Shown here in pieces: positions 57,101 to 62,900 of a DNA stretch of 64,000 bases (positions are counted from its first letter, which is position 1; every line of letters begins with the position of its first letter). Where the stretch lies: contig WBMW01004850.1 of NCBI GenBank assembly GCA_013396635.1, forward strand, positions 186,001-250,000. The letters run 5' to 3'. The translations under genes were made by a program, and so were the position numbers. Under the pieces are notes generated by a model. That model ran no database searches and was not told where the DNA came from. It saw nothing but the letters and a program-made list of their open reading frames with translations. This DNA comes from Penelope pileata (taxonomy: Eukaryota > Chordata > Aves > Galliformes > Cracidae).

Positions 57101-59924
57101 GGGGTTCTTAGAGGTGATATCTTACACAGAGGTTGAGCAGAGAGGACAATGGGTTGTGATTAGGCATTGTTCACAATCACTAAGTGAAAGGCAACAGAGA
57201 ATAGATGGTGATTAGCAGGTGGGTACGAGGTCATTGCCATGCATGGCTTCACTCCCACTGTTCTCTTGCCTGGCTATATACCTGTATTGAAAGTGAGGTG
57301 TACAGAGGAAAATTAGTGTTGGATTTTCATTAATTCTATATGATTTTCCATCACTCCTAGGTCCCTTCATGATAGTAGGTATGTGCACGCACTGCAGTTT
57401 GTAAACTGGAGGTAAAATTTCTACCTAGCCTTTCACAGACTATTTTCTCTGTATGTATATTAATTTATACTTCATCATACTCCGCAGTGGTACCCTGGCA
57501 AATAGTGATGTAGCTCCTTCACTCCAAGCTTGCCAAATAACCCCCGAGTCTCAGACGGTGCTTGCACCCTCCTTATTTATTAATGATGTTCATAACATAT
57601 TAAACACCTCATCACTGGTATATTCAGAATGTGACAGCAGATGTAGTACTCATGTTTCCTTTGCCATTAGCCCTTTTTATTTTAAATATCCTTGAGAAAA
57701 TCTCATTAATGACCAATACATCATTAAAGAAAAGAAATTGTTTTCTCCACCACTAGGAAGTATGAGTCTAATTCTTGTTACTTTGCATGGTCCTTTTGGA
57801 GATCTTAACTGACTATGCTACAAACAACAAAAAAAAAGACGAGAAATGTAACATATCTCCAAAAGAAGCTTATTTGTCCACTAATCTGCACACAATAATA
57901 AATAACATACTGATGGAGTCAGCAAGTAATTCAAAAACTTTTCACCAGTACCTGACTTTTTTTTTGGCCAGCACAGAAGTGGAGGTGGAAAAATGTAACT
58001 CTTTGTTTTGAGACTGAATTTTGACTTCACATTTCAGGTACCAACAATTCTTCTCAGTTTATGGCATCACATAAAATAATGGGCATATATTATCCACCAC
58101 GTTTAAATGTATATTTCTACATTTCTTCTCTTGCTTTAAAGTATTTTTCTTCTTGCTCTAGAGACTTCCTTGGGCCTATCCTTTTTTCTTTTTCTCCTCA
58201 AGCTCCATTTATCTCTTGTGCAATCCTTCCCCTTACCTTAGAAGGGAACAAATTCTCCTCTGTGCTGCTCTTCAGGAGCATTGACACTCGCCCATTTATA
58301 GAACTATCCCTACTCTAATGACCACAAAATTCCGTGTCTAGATGGCAGACAAATTATTTTATTCACTTTCCAAGAGTAAAGTTTACAGTGACACCATGTA
58401 AGCTGATCAGTGTACAATTCTGTGCACACTTTCGACGCCAGATCAGTGACATCACAATCACAGGCTTGTAAAACACTCCAACTGATCTAAAAAAATAACT
58501 TAATAAAGTCGTTGTTATAATTTTAACATGAATTTTAACATTTCAAGATGGTACTGATCTGAAAGAAAAGCTGCCCCTCGCTACATGGATGAATTACAAT
58601 GTGTACAAATCCACAAGATTGAAGCCAAAGGGAAAATTGACATTAATTTCAAGTCAAAGTATTTCTCTGCAAATGATCACAGTTATGTGAAACTCACCTC
58701 GAACTCTCTGACTATCCTGATGACTGCCTGTTGAGACTGTGCAGCGTATTTTTCCTTTACTAAGCCCTCAATTTTCAGTTCAAGTTCTTCATTGTCTCTT
58801 AGAAGGTTCTTGTACTTAATCAGCAGCTCCTGCAATTCTGCATCCTTTTCTTTAATCGTTCCATCAAATTTCTAACAAAGGAAAACAATGATACATTTTG
58901 GCAAAATTCACTCTGGTTTTATACTGCAAAACAGACACACAAACAAAATTCAGGAAATATCCAAGGATGATCCAGCATGTTCTTTACAAATCTTGAAAAA
59001 AGAGGAGCTCAACACAACAAAACAAACAAAGACCAAACAGAAGCTTCAGCCAGCTATTCAATCTTTTGAATATTAAAAAATAAAAAATAATAAGAAAAAT
59101 TGCTGATCAAATCTGAAAATGTAGCAGTATTTATGCACCAAGTCAAGGCATGCACTTCGGTCTCCAGGTACAGAGCAACCTCAACTATTAGTCTTTGCAG
59201 TGCCAGTTGAATACCATCAGTACTTTTCAGGGTTATACCTCCAGCTACAAAAGATTTGAGCAAGGGTTCTTTAAATACTCAGGCAGCTACTTTCTCACAT
59301 ACCTTGTTTTGAGTAGGCTCTTTTTCAAAAAAAAAAAGNNNNNNNNNNNNNNNNNNNNNNNNNNNNNGGGGGGAGAAAGAAAAGAGAGAGAGAGAAAATA
59401 TTTCACTATCTATACCTATTCCTCAACTTCTACTTTCTGCACAACAAACTGTAAATGACGGGCACTTCAGAGCTTTTAAGTATCTTACCACATCAGAGAA
59501 AATTCTGCATAAATATTAGAAAAGCTTTTTTTCCCCCCTCTGACCAAGTGTTTAATAAAACCCTAGCAAGAAATCTTTTCAGTGGCAGAGATCTCCATAA
59601 TTATATGTCTATTCTGCAAATACAGTATTATAAGTAAAGGATTACCATCAAAATCAAACAGCAATTCCAAATACAAATGGAATTTTGTAATCATTCCTCA
59701 TACAAAATCAAATGATGACTTTTCATTTCTCATTTCAACTCAAGCCTACCTACCTGAAGCAATAGATCCTTTTGATTGACATTGTCTGTTAGTCGCTTGA
59801 TAACTAGTTCTTGGCTCTGCAACTTCTGATTGCTTTCACTCAAAAGAATATTGTAATGATGTTCAACAGCTTTTTCTTTCTCAGCCATTTCACCGTGTAA
59901 TTTCTCTAGTTGATTTCTAAGATC
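6100..59924 (-). CDS. CDK5RAP2: CDK5RAP2, 3' part of gene (26 coding exons, partial at 5' end)
   Basis: This entry spans the whole visible coding part; the exons are listed separately. CDK5RAP2 is a pericentriolar coiled-coil scaffold. From family knowledge it recruits the gamma-tubulin ring complex through N-terminal CM1, binds EB1 through an SxLP motif, and binds pericentrin/AKAP450 through C-terminal CM2. The visible fragment is 1,508 residues, in fragment numbering: coiled coil in the first exons, SRLP at about 549-552, the [13 protein letters not shown] block near 890-905, [14 protein letters not shown] near 1075-1090, [18 protein letters not shown] near 1335, [11 protein letters not shown] near 1407-1417 and CM2 about 1428-1489. 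Intron phases match at all 25 joins and the coding total is divisible by three. About 300-400 N-terminal residues are missing upstream, given the usual length of about 1,800-1,900. The paralogue PDE4DIP (myomegalin) is the main alternative. The SRLPVLL motif and the RGNLE-type C-terminus favour CDK5RAP2. Confidence 0.9.
7063..7109 (-). CDS. CDK5RAP2: CDK5RAP2 visible exon 25 (CM2, last part; 47 nt)
   Basis: This is a 47-nt exon with two bases completing the previous codon, ending in phase 0. The acceptor is CTTTGTTTCCAG| and the donor is GAA|GTAAGT. Joined to the preceding exon it reads [18 protein letters not shown], the end of CM2. The TH--L-KARGNLE pattern matches the human C-terminus. Confidence 0.88.
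9498..9636 (-). CDS. CDK5RAP2: CDK5RAP2 visible exon 24 (CM2, first part)
   Basis: This is a 139-nt exon, entering in phase 0 and leaving after one base. The acceptor is CTCTGAACATAG| and the donor is AGT|GTAAGT. It encodes [20 protein letters not shown] and then [20 protein letters not shown]. This is the main helix of centrosomin motif 2, which in human binds pericentrin, CDK5R1, AKAP450 and calmodulin and targets the protein to centrosome and Golgi. Confidence 0.92.
9661..9706. repeat. AT-rich tandem repeat (ATAGAAATT)n
   Basis: Imperfect copies of ATAGAAATT and ATATAGAATA in tandem, lying just upstream of the CM2 exon acceptor on the minus strand. Confidence 0.8.
11001..11018. repeat. 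(TA)n microsatellite
   Basis: GTGTATATATATATATA, a short dinucleotide repeat in an intron. Confidence 0.9.
11366..11512 (-). CDS. CDK5RAP2: CDK5RAP2 visible exon 23 ([11 protein letters not shown] block)
   Basis: This is a 147-nt exon in phase 0/0 with 49 codons. The acceptor is CCTACAATATAG| and the donor is CAG|GTATGG. It encodes [19 protein letters not shown] and [18 protein letters not shown]. The amphipathic, tryptophan-containing helix directly precedes CM2 and is conserved in human CDK5RAP2. Confidence 0.88.
12892..12911. repeat. Perfect 8-bp inverted repeat with 4-nt loop
   Basis: CATGATGC, TTAT, GCATCATG. It sits in a small cluster of near-duplicated TATGCTTA and GACTTGA words between about 12860 and 12917. 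It lies in an intron. Confidence 0.7.
13683..13930 (-). CDS. CDK5RAP2: CDK5RAP2 visible exon 22
   Basis: This is a 248-nt exon with two bases completing the previous codon, ending in phase 0. The acceptor is TTTTCTGTCCCAG| and the donor is AAG|GTAAAC. It begins with a serine/threonine-rich low-complexity run ([11 protein letters not shown]), followed by [20 protein letters not shown] and [20 protein letters not shown]. The [11 protein letters not shown] block is very characteristic of the family just N-terminal to CM2. Confidence 0.92.
15257..15505 (-). CDS. CDK5RAP2: CDK5RAP2 visible exon 21
   Basis: This is a 249-nt exon with two bases completing the previous codon and one carried over. 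The acceptor is AAATCATTTCAG|. The donor ATG|GTATTG is modest but gives the exact phase needed. It encodes [20 protein letters not shown], then [20 protein letters not shown], and a linker [20 protein letters not shown]. The [14 protein letters not shown] string is conserved in the family. Confidence 0.88.
16897..17036 (-). CDS. CDK5RAP2: CDK5RAP2 visible exon 20 (tandem acceptor)
   Basis: This is a 140-nt exon, or 143 nt with the upstream acceptor. The acceptor reads TTAGCAG, a NAGNAG site, so the exon can start at 17039 or 17036 with one serine codon more or less. The donor is CAG|GTATAA. It encodes [20 protein letters not shown] and then [20 protein letters not shown], a coiled coil. A basic tail ARRKRT follows. 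Confidence 0.88.
17234..17423 (-). CDS. CDK5RAP2: CDK5RAP2 visible exon 19 (coiled coil)
   Basis: This is a 190-nt exon with two bases completing the previous codon and two carried over. The acceptor is TTCTTGTTTCAG| and the donor is CAG|GTATTG. It encodes [20 protein letters not shown], then [20 protein letters not shown], and ends [10 protein letters not shown]. It is a continuous charged coiled coil. Confidence 0.9.
18130..18519 (+). mobile_element. CR1 retrotransposon, 5'-truncated
   Basis: It starts at GTTCAGCCTGGAGAAGAGAA and ends with GTTCATTCCAACCCATGTCA followed by ATTCTATG octamers. This is the 3' end of CR1 (end of ORF2 plus the 3' UTR) on the plus strand, antisense to the host gene and inside an intron. 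The frame is broken. Confidence 0.92.
19227..19343 (-). CDS. CDK5RAP2: CDK5RAP2 visible exon 18
   Basis: This is a 117-nt exon with two bases completing the previous codon and one carried over. The acceptor is GTACATATTTATAG| and the donor is GAG|GTAAAA. It encodes [19 protein letters not shown] and then [19 protein letters not shown], a hallmark region of the CDK5RAP2 C-terminal half. It lies between two introns that carry CR1 insertions. Confidence 0.9.
20047..20545 (-). mobile_element. CR1 retrotransposon, composite or internally deleted, with a single N
   Basis: The left end is the reverse octamer tail CATAGAATCATAGAATCACA. From there the minus strand reads back through the 3' UTR into an ORF2 tail with motifs [20 protein letters not shown] and [18 protein letters not shown], up to an N at 20397. 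Beyond the N lies a piece from further upstream in the reverse transcriptase ([24 protein letters not shown]). The sequence between those pieces in a normal CR1 is absent. The right boundary is approximate. Confidence 0.88.
20397..20397. other. Single ambiguous base (N) at a CR1 internal junction
   Basis: The only isolated N in the window lies exactly where two non-adjacent CR1 segments meet. This suggests an unresolved or collapsed assembly join rather than a random low-quality base. Confidence 0.8.
24135..24260 (-). CDS. CDK5RAP2: CDK5RAP2 visible exon 17 (coiled coil)
   Basis: This is a 126-nt exon with two bases completing the previous codon and one carried over. The acceptor is TTGCTTCATTCAG| and the donor is AAG|GTAAGA. 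It encodes [20 protein letters not shown] and then [19 protein letters not shown], a clear coiled coil in a conserved family segment. Confidence 0.9.
25389..25576 (-). CDS. CDK5RAP2: CDK5RAP2 visible exon 16
   Basis: This is a 188-nt exon with one base completing the previous codon and one carried over. The acceptor is TTGTCTCCAAAG| and the donor is CAG|GTAATT. It encodes [18 protein letters not shown] and the serine-rich block [19 protein letters not shown]. It ends LLPNKFPP. The SEKSS-GSPEH segment looks like a phosphorylatable linker; that is inference. Confidence 0.88.
26355..26403 (-). CDS. CDK5RAP2: CDK5RAP2 visible exon 15 (49-nt mini-exon)
   Basis: This is a 49-nt exon with two bases completing the previous codon and two carried over, encoding [15 protein letters not shown]. 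The acceptor is TTCTGCTTCACAG| and the donor is AAG|GTAAGA. The phase pattern is exactly what is needed to join the exons on each side, and skipping it would shift the frame. Confidence 0.75.
27963..28195 (-). CDS. CDK5RAP2: CDK5RAP2 visible exon 14 (conserved [13 protein letters not shown] block)
   Basis: This is a 233-nt exon with one base completing the previous codon and one carried over. The acceptor is TTTCATTTTCTCAG| and the donor is ATG|GTAAGT. It encodes [20 protein letters not shown] and then [20 protein letters not shown]. This is one of the most strongly conserved-looking parts of the protein and is characteristic of the CDK5RAP2/myomegalin family. Confidence 0.9.
30073..30664 (-). 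CDS. CDK5RAP2: CDK5RAP2 visible exon 13 (largest exon)
   Basis: At 592 nt this is the largest coding exon in the window. It has two bases completing the previous codon and two carried over. The acceptor is CTGTTTTTCAG| and the donor is CAA|GTGAGT. The product begins [16 protein letters not shown], has a helical segment [20 protein letters not shown], and ends with a second helix [16 protein letters not shown]. The middle is acidic and serine-rich. Confidence 0.9.
31790..32219 (+). mobile_element. Well-preserved CR1 3' end with open ORF2 tail
   Basis: It runs from GGCCTGGAGCATCTCCCCTA-type sequence to GAGGTCCCTTCCAACCCC and ends with three ATTCTGTG units. The frame from 31795 to 32136 stays open and encodes the C-terminal tail of the CR1 ORF2 protein ([22 protein letters not shown]-equivalent [18 protein letters not shown]). 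It is 5'-truncated, lies in an intron and is antisense to the host gene. It is less diverged than the other copies here, so probably the youngest. Confidence 0.95.
33269..33385 (-). CDS. CDK5RAP2: CDK5RAP2 visible exon 12
   Basis: This is a 117-nt exon with two bases completing the previous codon and one base carried over. The acceptor is TGCTATTTTCCAG| and the donor is AAG|GTAGAG. It encodes [19 protein letters not shown] and ends [10 protein letters not shown]. It is acidic and polar with no strong structural signal. The frame agrees with both sides. Confidence 0.8.
33441..33524. repeat. A-rich (CAAAA)n tract
   Basis: A run of AAAACAAAAC and CAACAACAAAA units, T/G-rich on the gene strand. 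It is located about 55-140 nt upstream of an exon acceptor, beyond the usual polypyrimidine tract. Confidence 0.85.
34531..34545. repeat. (GT)n short microsatellite
   Basis: GTGTGTGTGTGTG, a short dinucleotide run in an intron. Confidence 0.8.
34823..35090 (-). CDS. CDK5RAP2: CDK5RAP2 visible exon 11 (EB1-binding SRLP motif)
   Basis: This is a 268-nt exon, entering in phase 0 and leaving after one base. The acceptor is CCTTTTTCAG| and the donor is GAG|GTAAAT. The start [20 protein letters not shown] contains SRLP at 35052-35063. SRLP is an SxIP/SxLP-type motif in a basic context; in human CDK5RAP2 the equivalent site mediates EB1 binding and microtubule plus-end tracking. The rest is polar and probably disordered (glutamine, glutamate and proline rich). 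The exon is more CpG-rich than its neighbours. Confidence 0.88.
35052..35063 (-). other. CDK5RAP2: SxLP (EB1-binding type) motif codons
   Basis: The four codons encode Ser-Arg-Leu-Pro and are preceded by Lys. Proline and leucine at these positions, together with flanking basic residues, fit the EB1 C-terminal-domain ligand consensus. Its presence in an otherwise poorly conserved linker supports CDK5RAP2 over its paralogue. Function in this species is inferred from the human protein. Confidence 0.75.
35091..38190 (-). other. CDK5RAP2 intron (about 3.1 kb)
   Basis: No exon or transposon was recognised. A CT-rich segment lies around 36.6-36.9 kb, with overlapping open frames on the plus strand that show no recognisable domain. 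Confidence 0.6.
38191..38653 (-). CDS. CDK5RAP2: CDK5RAP2 visible exon 10 (tandem acceptor)
   Basis: This is a 463-nt exon, or 466 nt if the upstream acceptor is used. It has one base completing the previous codon and ends in phase 0. The donor is GAA|GTAAGT. The acceptor region reads ATAGCAG, a NAGNAG site, so the exon may begin at 38656 or 38653, adding or dropping one arginine. It encodes coiled coil ([27 protein letters not shown]) and then a basic stretch ending FFSRRTNE. Confidence 0.85.
40296..40330. repeat. Poly-A tract with C interruptions
   Basis: A homopolymer run followed by CAAAAAAACAAG in an intron. No element body was recognised. Confidence 0.8.
40650..40840 (-). CDS. CDK5RAP2: CDK5RAP2 visible exon 9
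   Basis: This is a 191-nt exon, entering in phase 0 and leaving after two bases. The acceptor is TTTTTTAACAG| and the donor is TAC|GTAAGT. It begins [17 protein letters not shown] and ends with a helix [18 protein letters not shown]. It is open throughout in the frame needed by both neighbours. Confidence 0.8.
41429..41476 (-). CDS. CDK5RAP2: CDK5RAP2 visible exon 8 (48-nt mini-exon)
   Basis: This is a 48-nt exon in phase 0/0 with 16 codons, [16 protein letters not shown]. The acceptor is TATTTACTAG| and the donor is CAG|GTAAAT. It is short, symmetric and linker-like, so it is a plausible cassette exon. The call rests on two good splice signals and on frame agreement with both neighbours. 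Confidence 0.6.
41605..41677 (+). mobile_element. Very old CR1 3'-end fragment
   Basis: TTTGATCTTCTGAGGTTCCT, then TTCAACTTGAATAATTGTAT, then GATACCATGAT. This matches a CR1 terminus (GATGATCTTTGAGGTCCCTT, CCAACC, tail of ATTCTATG type) with many substitutions. Confidence 0.65.
42195..42290 (-). CDS. CDK5RAP2: CDK5RAP2 visible exon 7
   Basis: This is a 96-nt exon in phase 0/0 with 32 codons. The acceptor is CTTTGTGTAG| and the donor is CAG|GTAGGA. It encodes [16 protein letters not shown] and then [16 protein letters not shown], a polar low-complexity linker with little coiled-coil character. Because it is symmetric in phase, it could be skipped without a frameshift. It contains no ATG-initiated ORF of useful length and was found by splice signals plus frame. 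Confidence 0.7.
42291..46188 (-). other. CDK5RAP2 intron (about 3.9 kb) with assembly gap
   Basis: AT-rich intron DNA. It contains the 53-N gap at 43960-44012 and no recognised exon or transposon. Flanking exons are both phase 0, so a symmetric exon lost in the gap would go unnoticed. Confidence 0.6.
43960..44012. other. Assembly gap (53 N)
   Basis: The N run is preceded by about 12 T and followed by TTTT, so it lies inside a poly-T tract. It is probably a homopolymer-related sequencing dropout; true length unknown. Confidence 0.95.
46189..46317 (-). CDS. CDK5RAP2: CDK5RAP2 visible exon 6
   Basis: This is a 129-nt exon in phase 0/0 with 43 codons. The acceptor is GGTGCTTAG| and the donor is GAG|GTAGGT. 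It begins [20 protein letters not shown] and ends ALKILNQSE. The [10 protein letters not shown] segment is the recognisable conserved part of the family. Confidence 0.85.
47836..47951 (-). CDS. CDK5RAP2: CDK5RAP2 visible exon 5
   Basis: This is a 116-nt exon with two bases completing the previous codon, ending in phase 0. The acceptor is CTGTTTTGATAG| and the donor is AAG|GTATTG. It encodes [19 protein letters not shown], a conserved linker-like block, and then [16 protein letters not shown], where coiled coil resumes. Confidence 0.85.
49514..49644 (-). CDS. CDK5RAP2: CDK5RAP2 visible exon 4
   Basis: This is a 131-nt exon with one base completing the previous codon and one base carried over. 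The acceptor is CTTTTCTGTAG|. It encodes [18 protein letters not shown] and then [18 protein letters not shown], a coiled coil. The donor AAG|GTCCGT is weaker than the others in the gene, but it keeps the frame. A nearby GTACAG alternative would add three codons and scores worse at the key positions. Confidence 0.8.
52244..52341 (-). CDS. CDK5RAP2: CDK5RAP2 visible exon 3
   Basis: This is a 98-nt exon, entering in phase 0 and leaving after two bases of a codon. The acceptor is TTTTTAATTTAG| and the donor is TAG|GTAAGT. It encodes [18 protein letters not shown] followed by [14 protein letters not shown], with the final serine split across the junction. The YSTLVK-FKE-DS string is characteristic of this part of the centrosomin-family proteins. 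Confidence 0.85.
52342..58697 (-). other. CDK5RAP2 largest visible intron (about 6.4 kb)
   Basis: No exon was supported. The segment 52523-52920 has two overlapping open frames on the minus strand without recognisable domains. A possible DNA-transposon end lies at 53512-53590, described separately. Both flanking exons are phase 0. Confidence 0.6.
53512..53590. mobile_element. Possible ancient DNA-transposon remnant
   Basis: TACAGTGGAACCTCGTTAAT begins with TA (the usual target-site dinucleotide) followed by a CAGTGGAACCTCG-type terminus. That terminus resembles pogo/Tigger-like terminal inverted repeats. I could not find the matching inverted end nearby, so this is a weak call. Confidence 0.25.
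58698..58871 (-). CDS. CDK5RAP2: CDK5RAP2 visible exon 2 (coiled coil)
   Basis: This is a 174-nt exon in phase 0/0 with 58 codons. The acceptor is CCTTTGTTAG| and the donor is GAG|GTGAGT. The product starts [20 protein letters not shown], a typical acidic/basic coiled coil, and ends with [10 protein letters not shown]. It follows the preceding exon in frame. The next intron is the longest here (about 6.4 kb), and a phase-0 symmetric exon hidden in it would not disturb the frame. Confidence 0.85.
59339..59367. other. Assembly gap (29 N)
   Basis: The gap lies between a poly-A run on the left and GGGGGGAGAAAGAAAAGAGA on the right, a purine-only context. It is within the intron between visible exons 1 and 2; true length unknown. 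Confidence 0.95.
59368..59398. repeat. Purine-rich (GA)n tract
   Basis: A G run and then AGAAAGAAAAGAGAGAGAG directly abutting the N gap. It is a likely cause of the sequencing dropout. Confidence 0.85.
59754..59924 (-). CDS. CDK5RAP2: CDK5RAP2 visible exon 1 (coiled coil)
   Basis: This is a 171-nt exon in phase 0/0 with 57 codons. The acceptor is a T-rich tract ending TTTTTTGTAG and the donor is CAG|GTAGGT. It encodes a charged heptad-like coiled coil beginning [18 protein letters not shown] and ending with [17 protein letters not shown]. It is the most 5' exon I can support in the window, so the reading frame continues from upstream exons outside it. Confidence 0.85.
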
Positions 59925-62900
59925 CTACAAAAAATGAAATTGAATATTTAGCAAATCGATTTTAATAAAAGTTTAAGATTGACAAACCACGCTAATAGCT
60001 TAACTTTCTATTACTTTAGATTACACATACTGAATGTTCTGGGGAATGTATTGAAGCCAGGATCTTTCTCTTCGCATCTATGAATAGAGTTCAAGAAAAC
60101 CTTTAGATAAAGTGCCAGAATTACTTTTTAAAAATCTAGACTGTCATAGTTTAAATGCTTTTCATACAGAATGACTGGACTCCAAGGCTGTTAGGAATAT
60201 CATGCACATTTACTCATTTACTGTCACAACAAACACTAACTTGAGTCAGTTCACTCTTTTGACAGAAATAGGAAAAAACCGGTTACGGGGGACTCAGTTT
60301 GTCATTTGCTCTTTTCATTTCCTGCAGCTCCAAGATTAGCCATGTCATTTCCATGTTGCCTTCATACTACCTGAACTTCTCCTCAGACCCAAAGAATCAG
60401 GTAACAGAGCCTACACCTTCAAATAAACGTTTTCCATTTACTCCCAAAAAAAGGCCCATTTGTGAAGTACCATGAGCCCTTTAAGCAGTTTCCACATATG
60501 GTAGTCACCTATAAATTTCATGTTTACCTCCAATAGGATTTAAAATTCAATGGTTTTCTTATCCTAGGCACAGGGAAATAGTACTAGTGACACTTTAATT
60601 GCATTCTCTTTACAAACTGTTTTATGGCCTTTTCTTAACTTAATTACCTTGCTTCGTGTAGGTTCCCATCAAATCTTTAACATCGCTTTACTATGTCATT
60701 GTTTTATGTCTGTTCATATTGCACATTAAATACAAATTGTTGTTTGCAATTCCTTTTGGTTTACTTGCTTAATTTTAGCTTCATTATCAGATCCCTAATA
60801 GCTCCCAAAAACCCTCATCAGACGTTATTCAGTTTCAAAGAACTGGTAAGCTTAGATGTTTGCTCTGAAAACTAATGAAGGTAATTCTTTCATGACCAAG
60901 ATGACTACTTGTTTGCCTAAGAAAACTGAAGAACTGCAGAATCAACTCCAAATGTTGTATATATACACGTGTGTATATATATGCAAACTGAATACATTTC
61001 CATTTTAACTTTACTAACAAACTGTAGGGTAGAGCAACTCTTTTGGAAGCAGCATAAGGTCTGACAGCTGCAGAGCCTTTTGGCTTCAAGTTATGGAACT
61101 CTTTGAGTGGGTCACATAAGCTACAACACTTGGATTGGAAACAAAGGGTTAATCGCAGCACTACGATTTCCACAATGCACTGCACAGTTCACTCCTTTCT
61201 ATTTCTATATAATTTTTCAGTTATTACATCAGTACCAGGTAACTGAATTCCAAAGGAACACTCATGATTTGTCCTGTAACTCCAAGCGACCAGTCCTGTG
61301 ACTTCTCTTTATGAAAACCAGAACCAGATTTAAGAGAAGATGCAGACACATACAGTTAGAAAACATGCTGTTGCAGCAGTAGTACTACACCTCCTATTAC
61401 CCAGTCTCAGACTTTTCAGCGTACAACACTTGTCAGTTACAGAAGCTATGTTTCTGCCTTTAAAGCAGCACAAATATTGTGGCTAGGCTTAGAGAAAGAG
61501 CTGGACTGGCAACACACATTAGTGTAGAAAATGGAAAAAGGCCTCTGAGAGTTTGCCTCCAGTATTTCTGCCTCCAAAGTTCCCTTAAATCCTTCCCCTA
61601 ACAAGTCAGAGTTGAGACTGAAAGTTATTTTCTTTGCATGAGATGGAATTCTGTAACACACAGAACTATCCATCACTATAGCAGGTTGCTTGAACTCATT
61701 GACCACTCAAATTGTCTGGGAGAAAATCTATTGGTTTCTATACATTGAGTCGCAAGGATAATATAGTACCTGTGGTTCTCAGAGCATAAACTTTGCTATC
61801 CCTTCTGCCAACCTTTTTCCCCAAGAGACTTTCCTATGATTAATGACAGTTGAACTAAGAAAAATGAATGTGAAACAAAATAACAAAGACTGGAGCAGAT
61901 GCCTCCCCCTCATCAGATGGGAAACGTTGGTGAATAGTTAAGTGATGAGTTAAGTGATGAAGCTCCCAAACTTCTCTCTCAGGTTCAACTCCACACAGGA
62001 TGATCAGGTAATAAATTCTACCTAATGAGTTATTCTGTGCTTCCCAAACAAGTGAACAAATATGAGCAGTTAGTAAATATACCCTAATTGTCCATATTTA
62101 GGCCTGGAGAGACAATGGTTAAAGTGCTCGAGAGATCCAAGTCTGAACAAACTCTTTGATCAAGAGATGCTGGATCTGTTATACAGATGGTGGAAGCAAG
62201 GAGCATTAAGGATGTGGGATGTGTTGATGTTTACTCCTCATCAGTTGTATGTAAGAATATATGCCCAAAGCATCACACGTTTCAAGGAGCATAAACCAAT
62301 GCTGAACTACTGTTTAACAGCAGCTTCTGGAAAGCACTGAACTGAAAGTTTTTTTTGCTTTTCAAGCTGACTCCAGGAAGAGTTGGAACACCCAAATCAT
62401 GGTGCCAGAGACAACATTCAAGAACATGTGCTGCTCCAGAAGACTCCTACTCGTGGGCCATCCAATGTAGAAGATCAGGCCACATGCAGCAGTCTCAACG
62501 TAGCTCAAACATCTTCCATTCCAGGACAGTAATGCCCAAATCACCTCTAGACAAAGAGGCTTACAAGAGGGGAAAAATACCTCTTACAGAGGTTTGCTTC
62601 TCCCCACCACTCTTTTTTTTAAAAAAGAAAAAAAATGAAAAAAAAAATTTTTTATTACCTTAACAACAGTATATGAAAAGCCACTGAAACCTTCCCTGTG
62701 TGAGGACAGCCTACACACAGTTATGCTAGCTTTATTCTAACAGAGTAGAAACACTGATAAATAGGTAACTCAGGGAATAAATAGACCAGGATTTTTAGAA
62801 CTGTGTCACAAGAAGTTTGCATCAGATCACTGAATTGGTTTCCTATTTGTCAAAGAGCAAAATATCACAGCATAATTTTTTACTCCCACAGATCTACTAC

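Noticed and set aside
6100..59924. Identity as PDE4DIP (myomegalin), the paralogue
   Set aside because: The two share the CM2 and several coiled-coil blocks. The SRLPVLL EB1 motif, the TH--L-KARGNLE C-terminus and the overall exon order fit CDK5RAP2 better as I remember the human proteins. A database search would settle it.
61446..61706. 86-codon minus-strand frame as an upstream CDK5RAP2 exon
   Set aside because: The translation is not coiled-coil-like, resembles nothing in the family, and has no matching splice sites.
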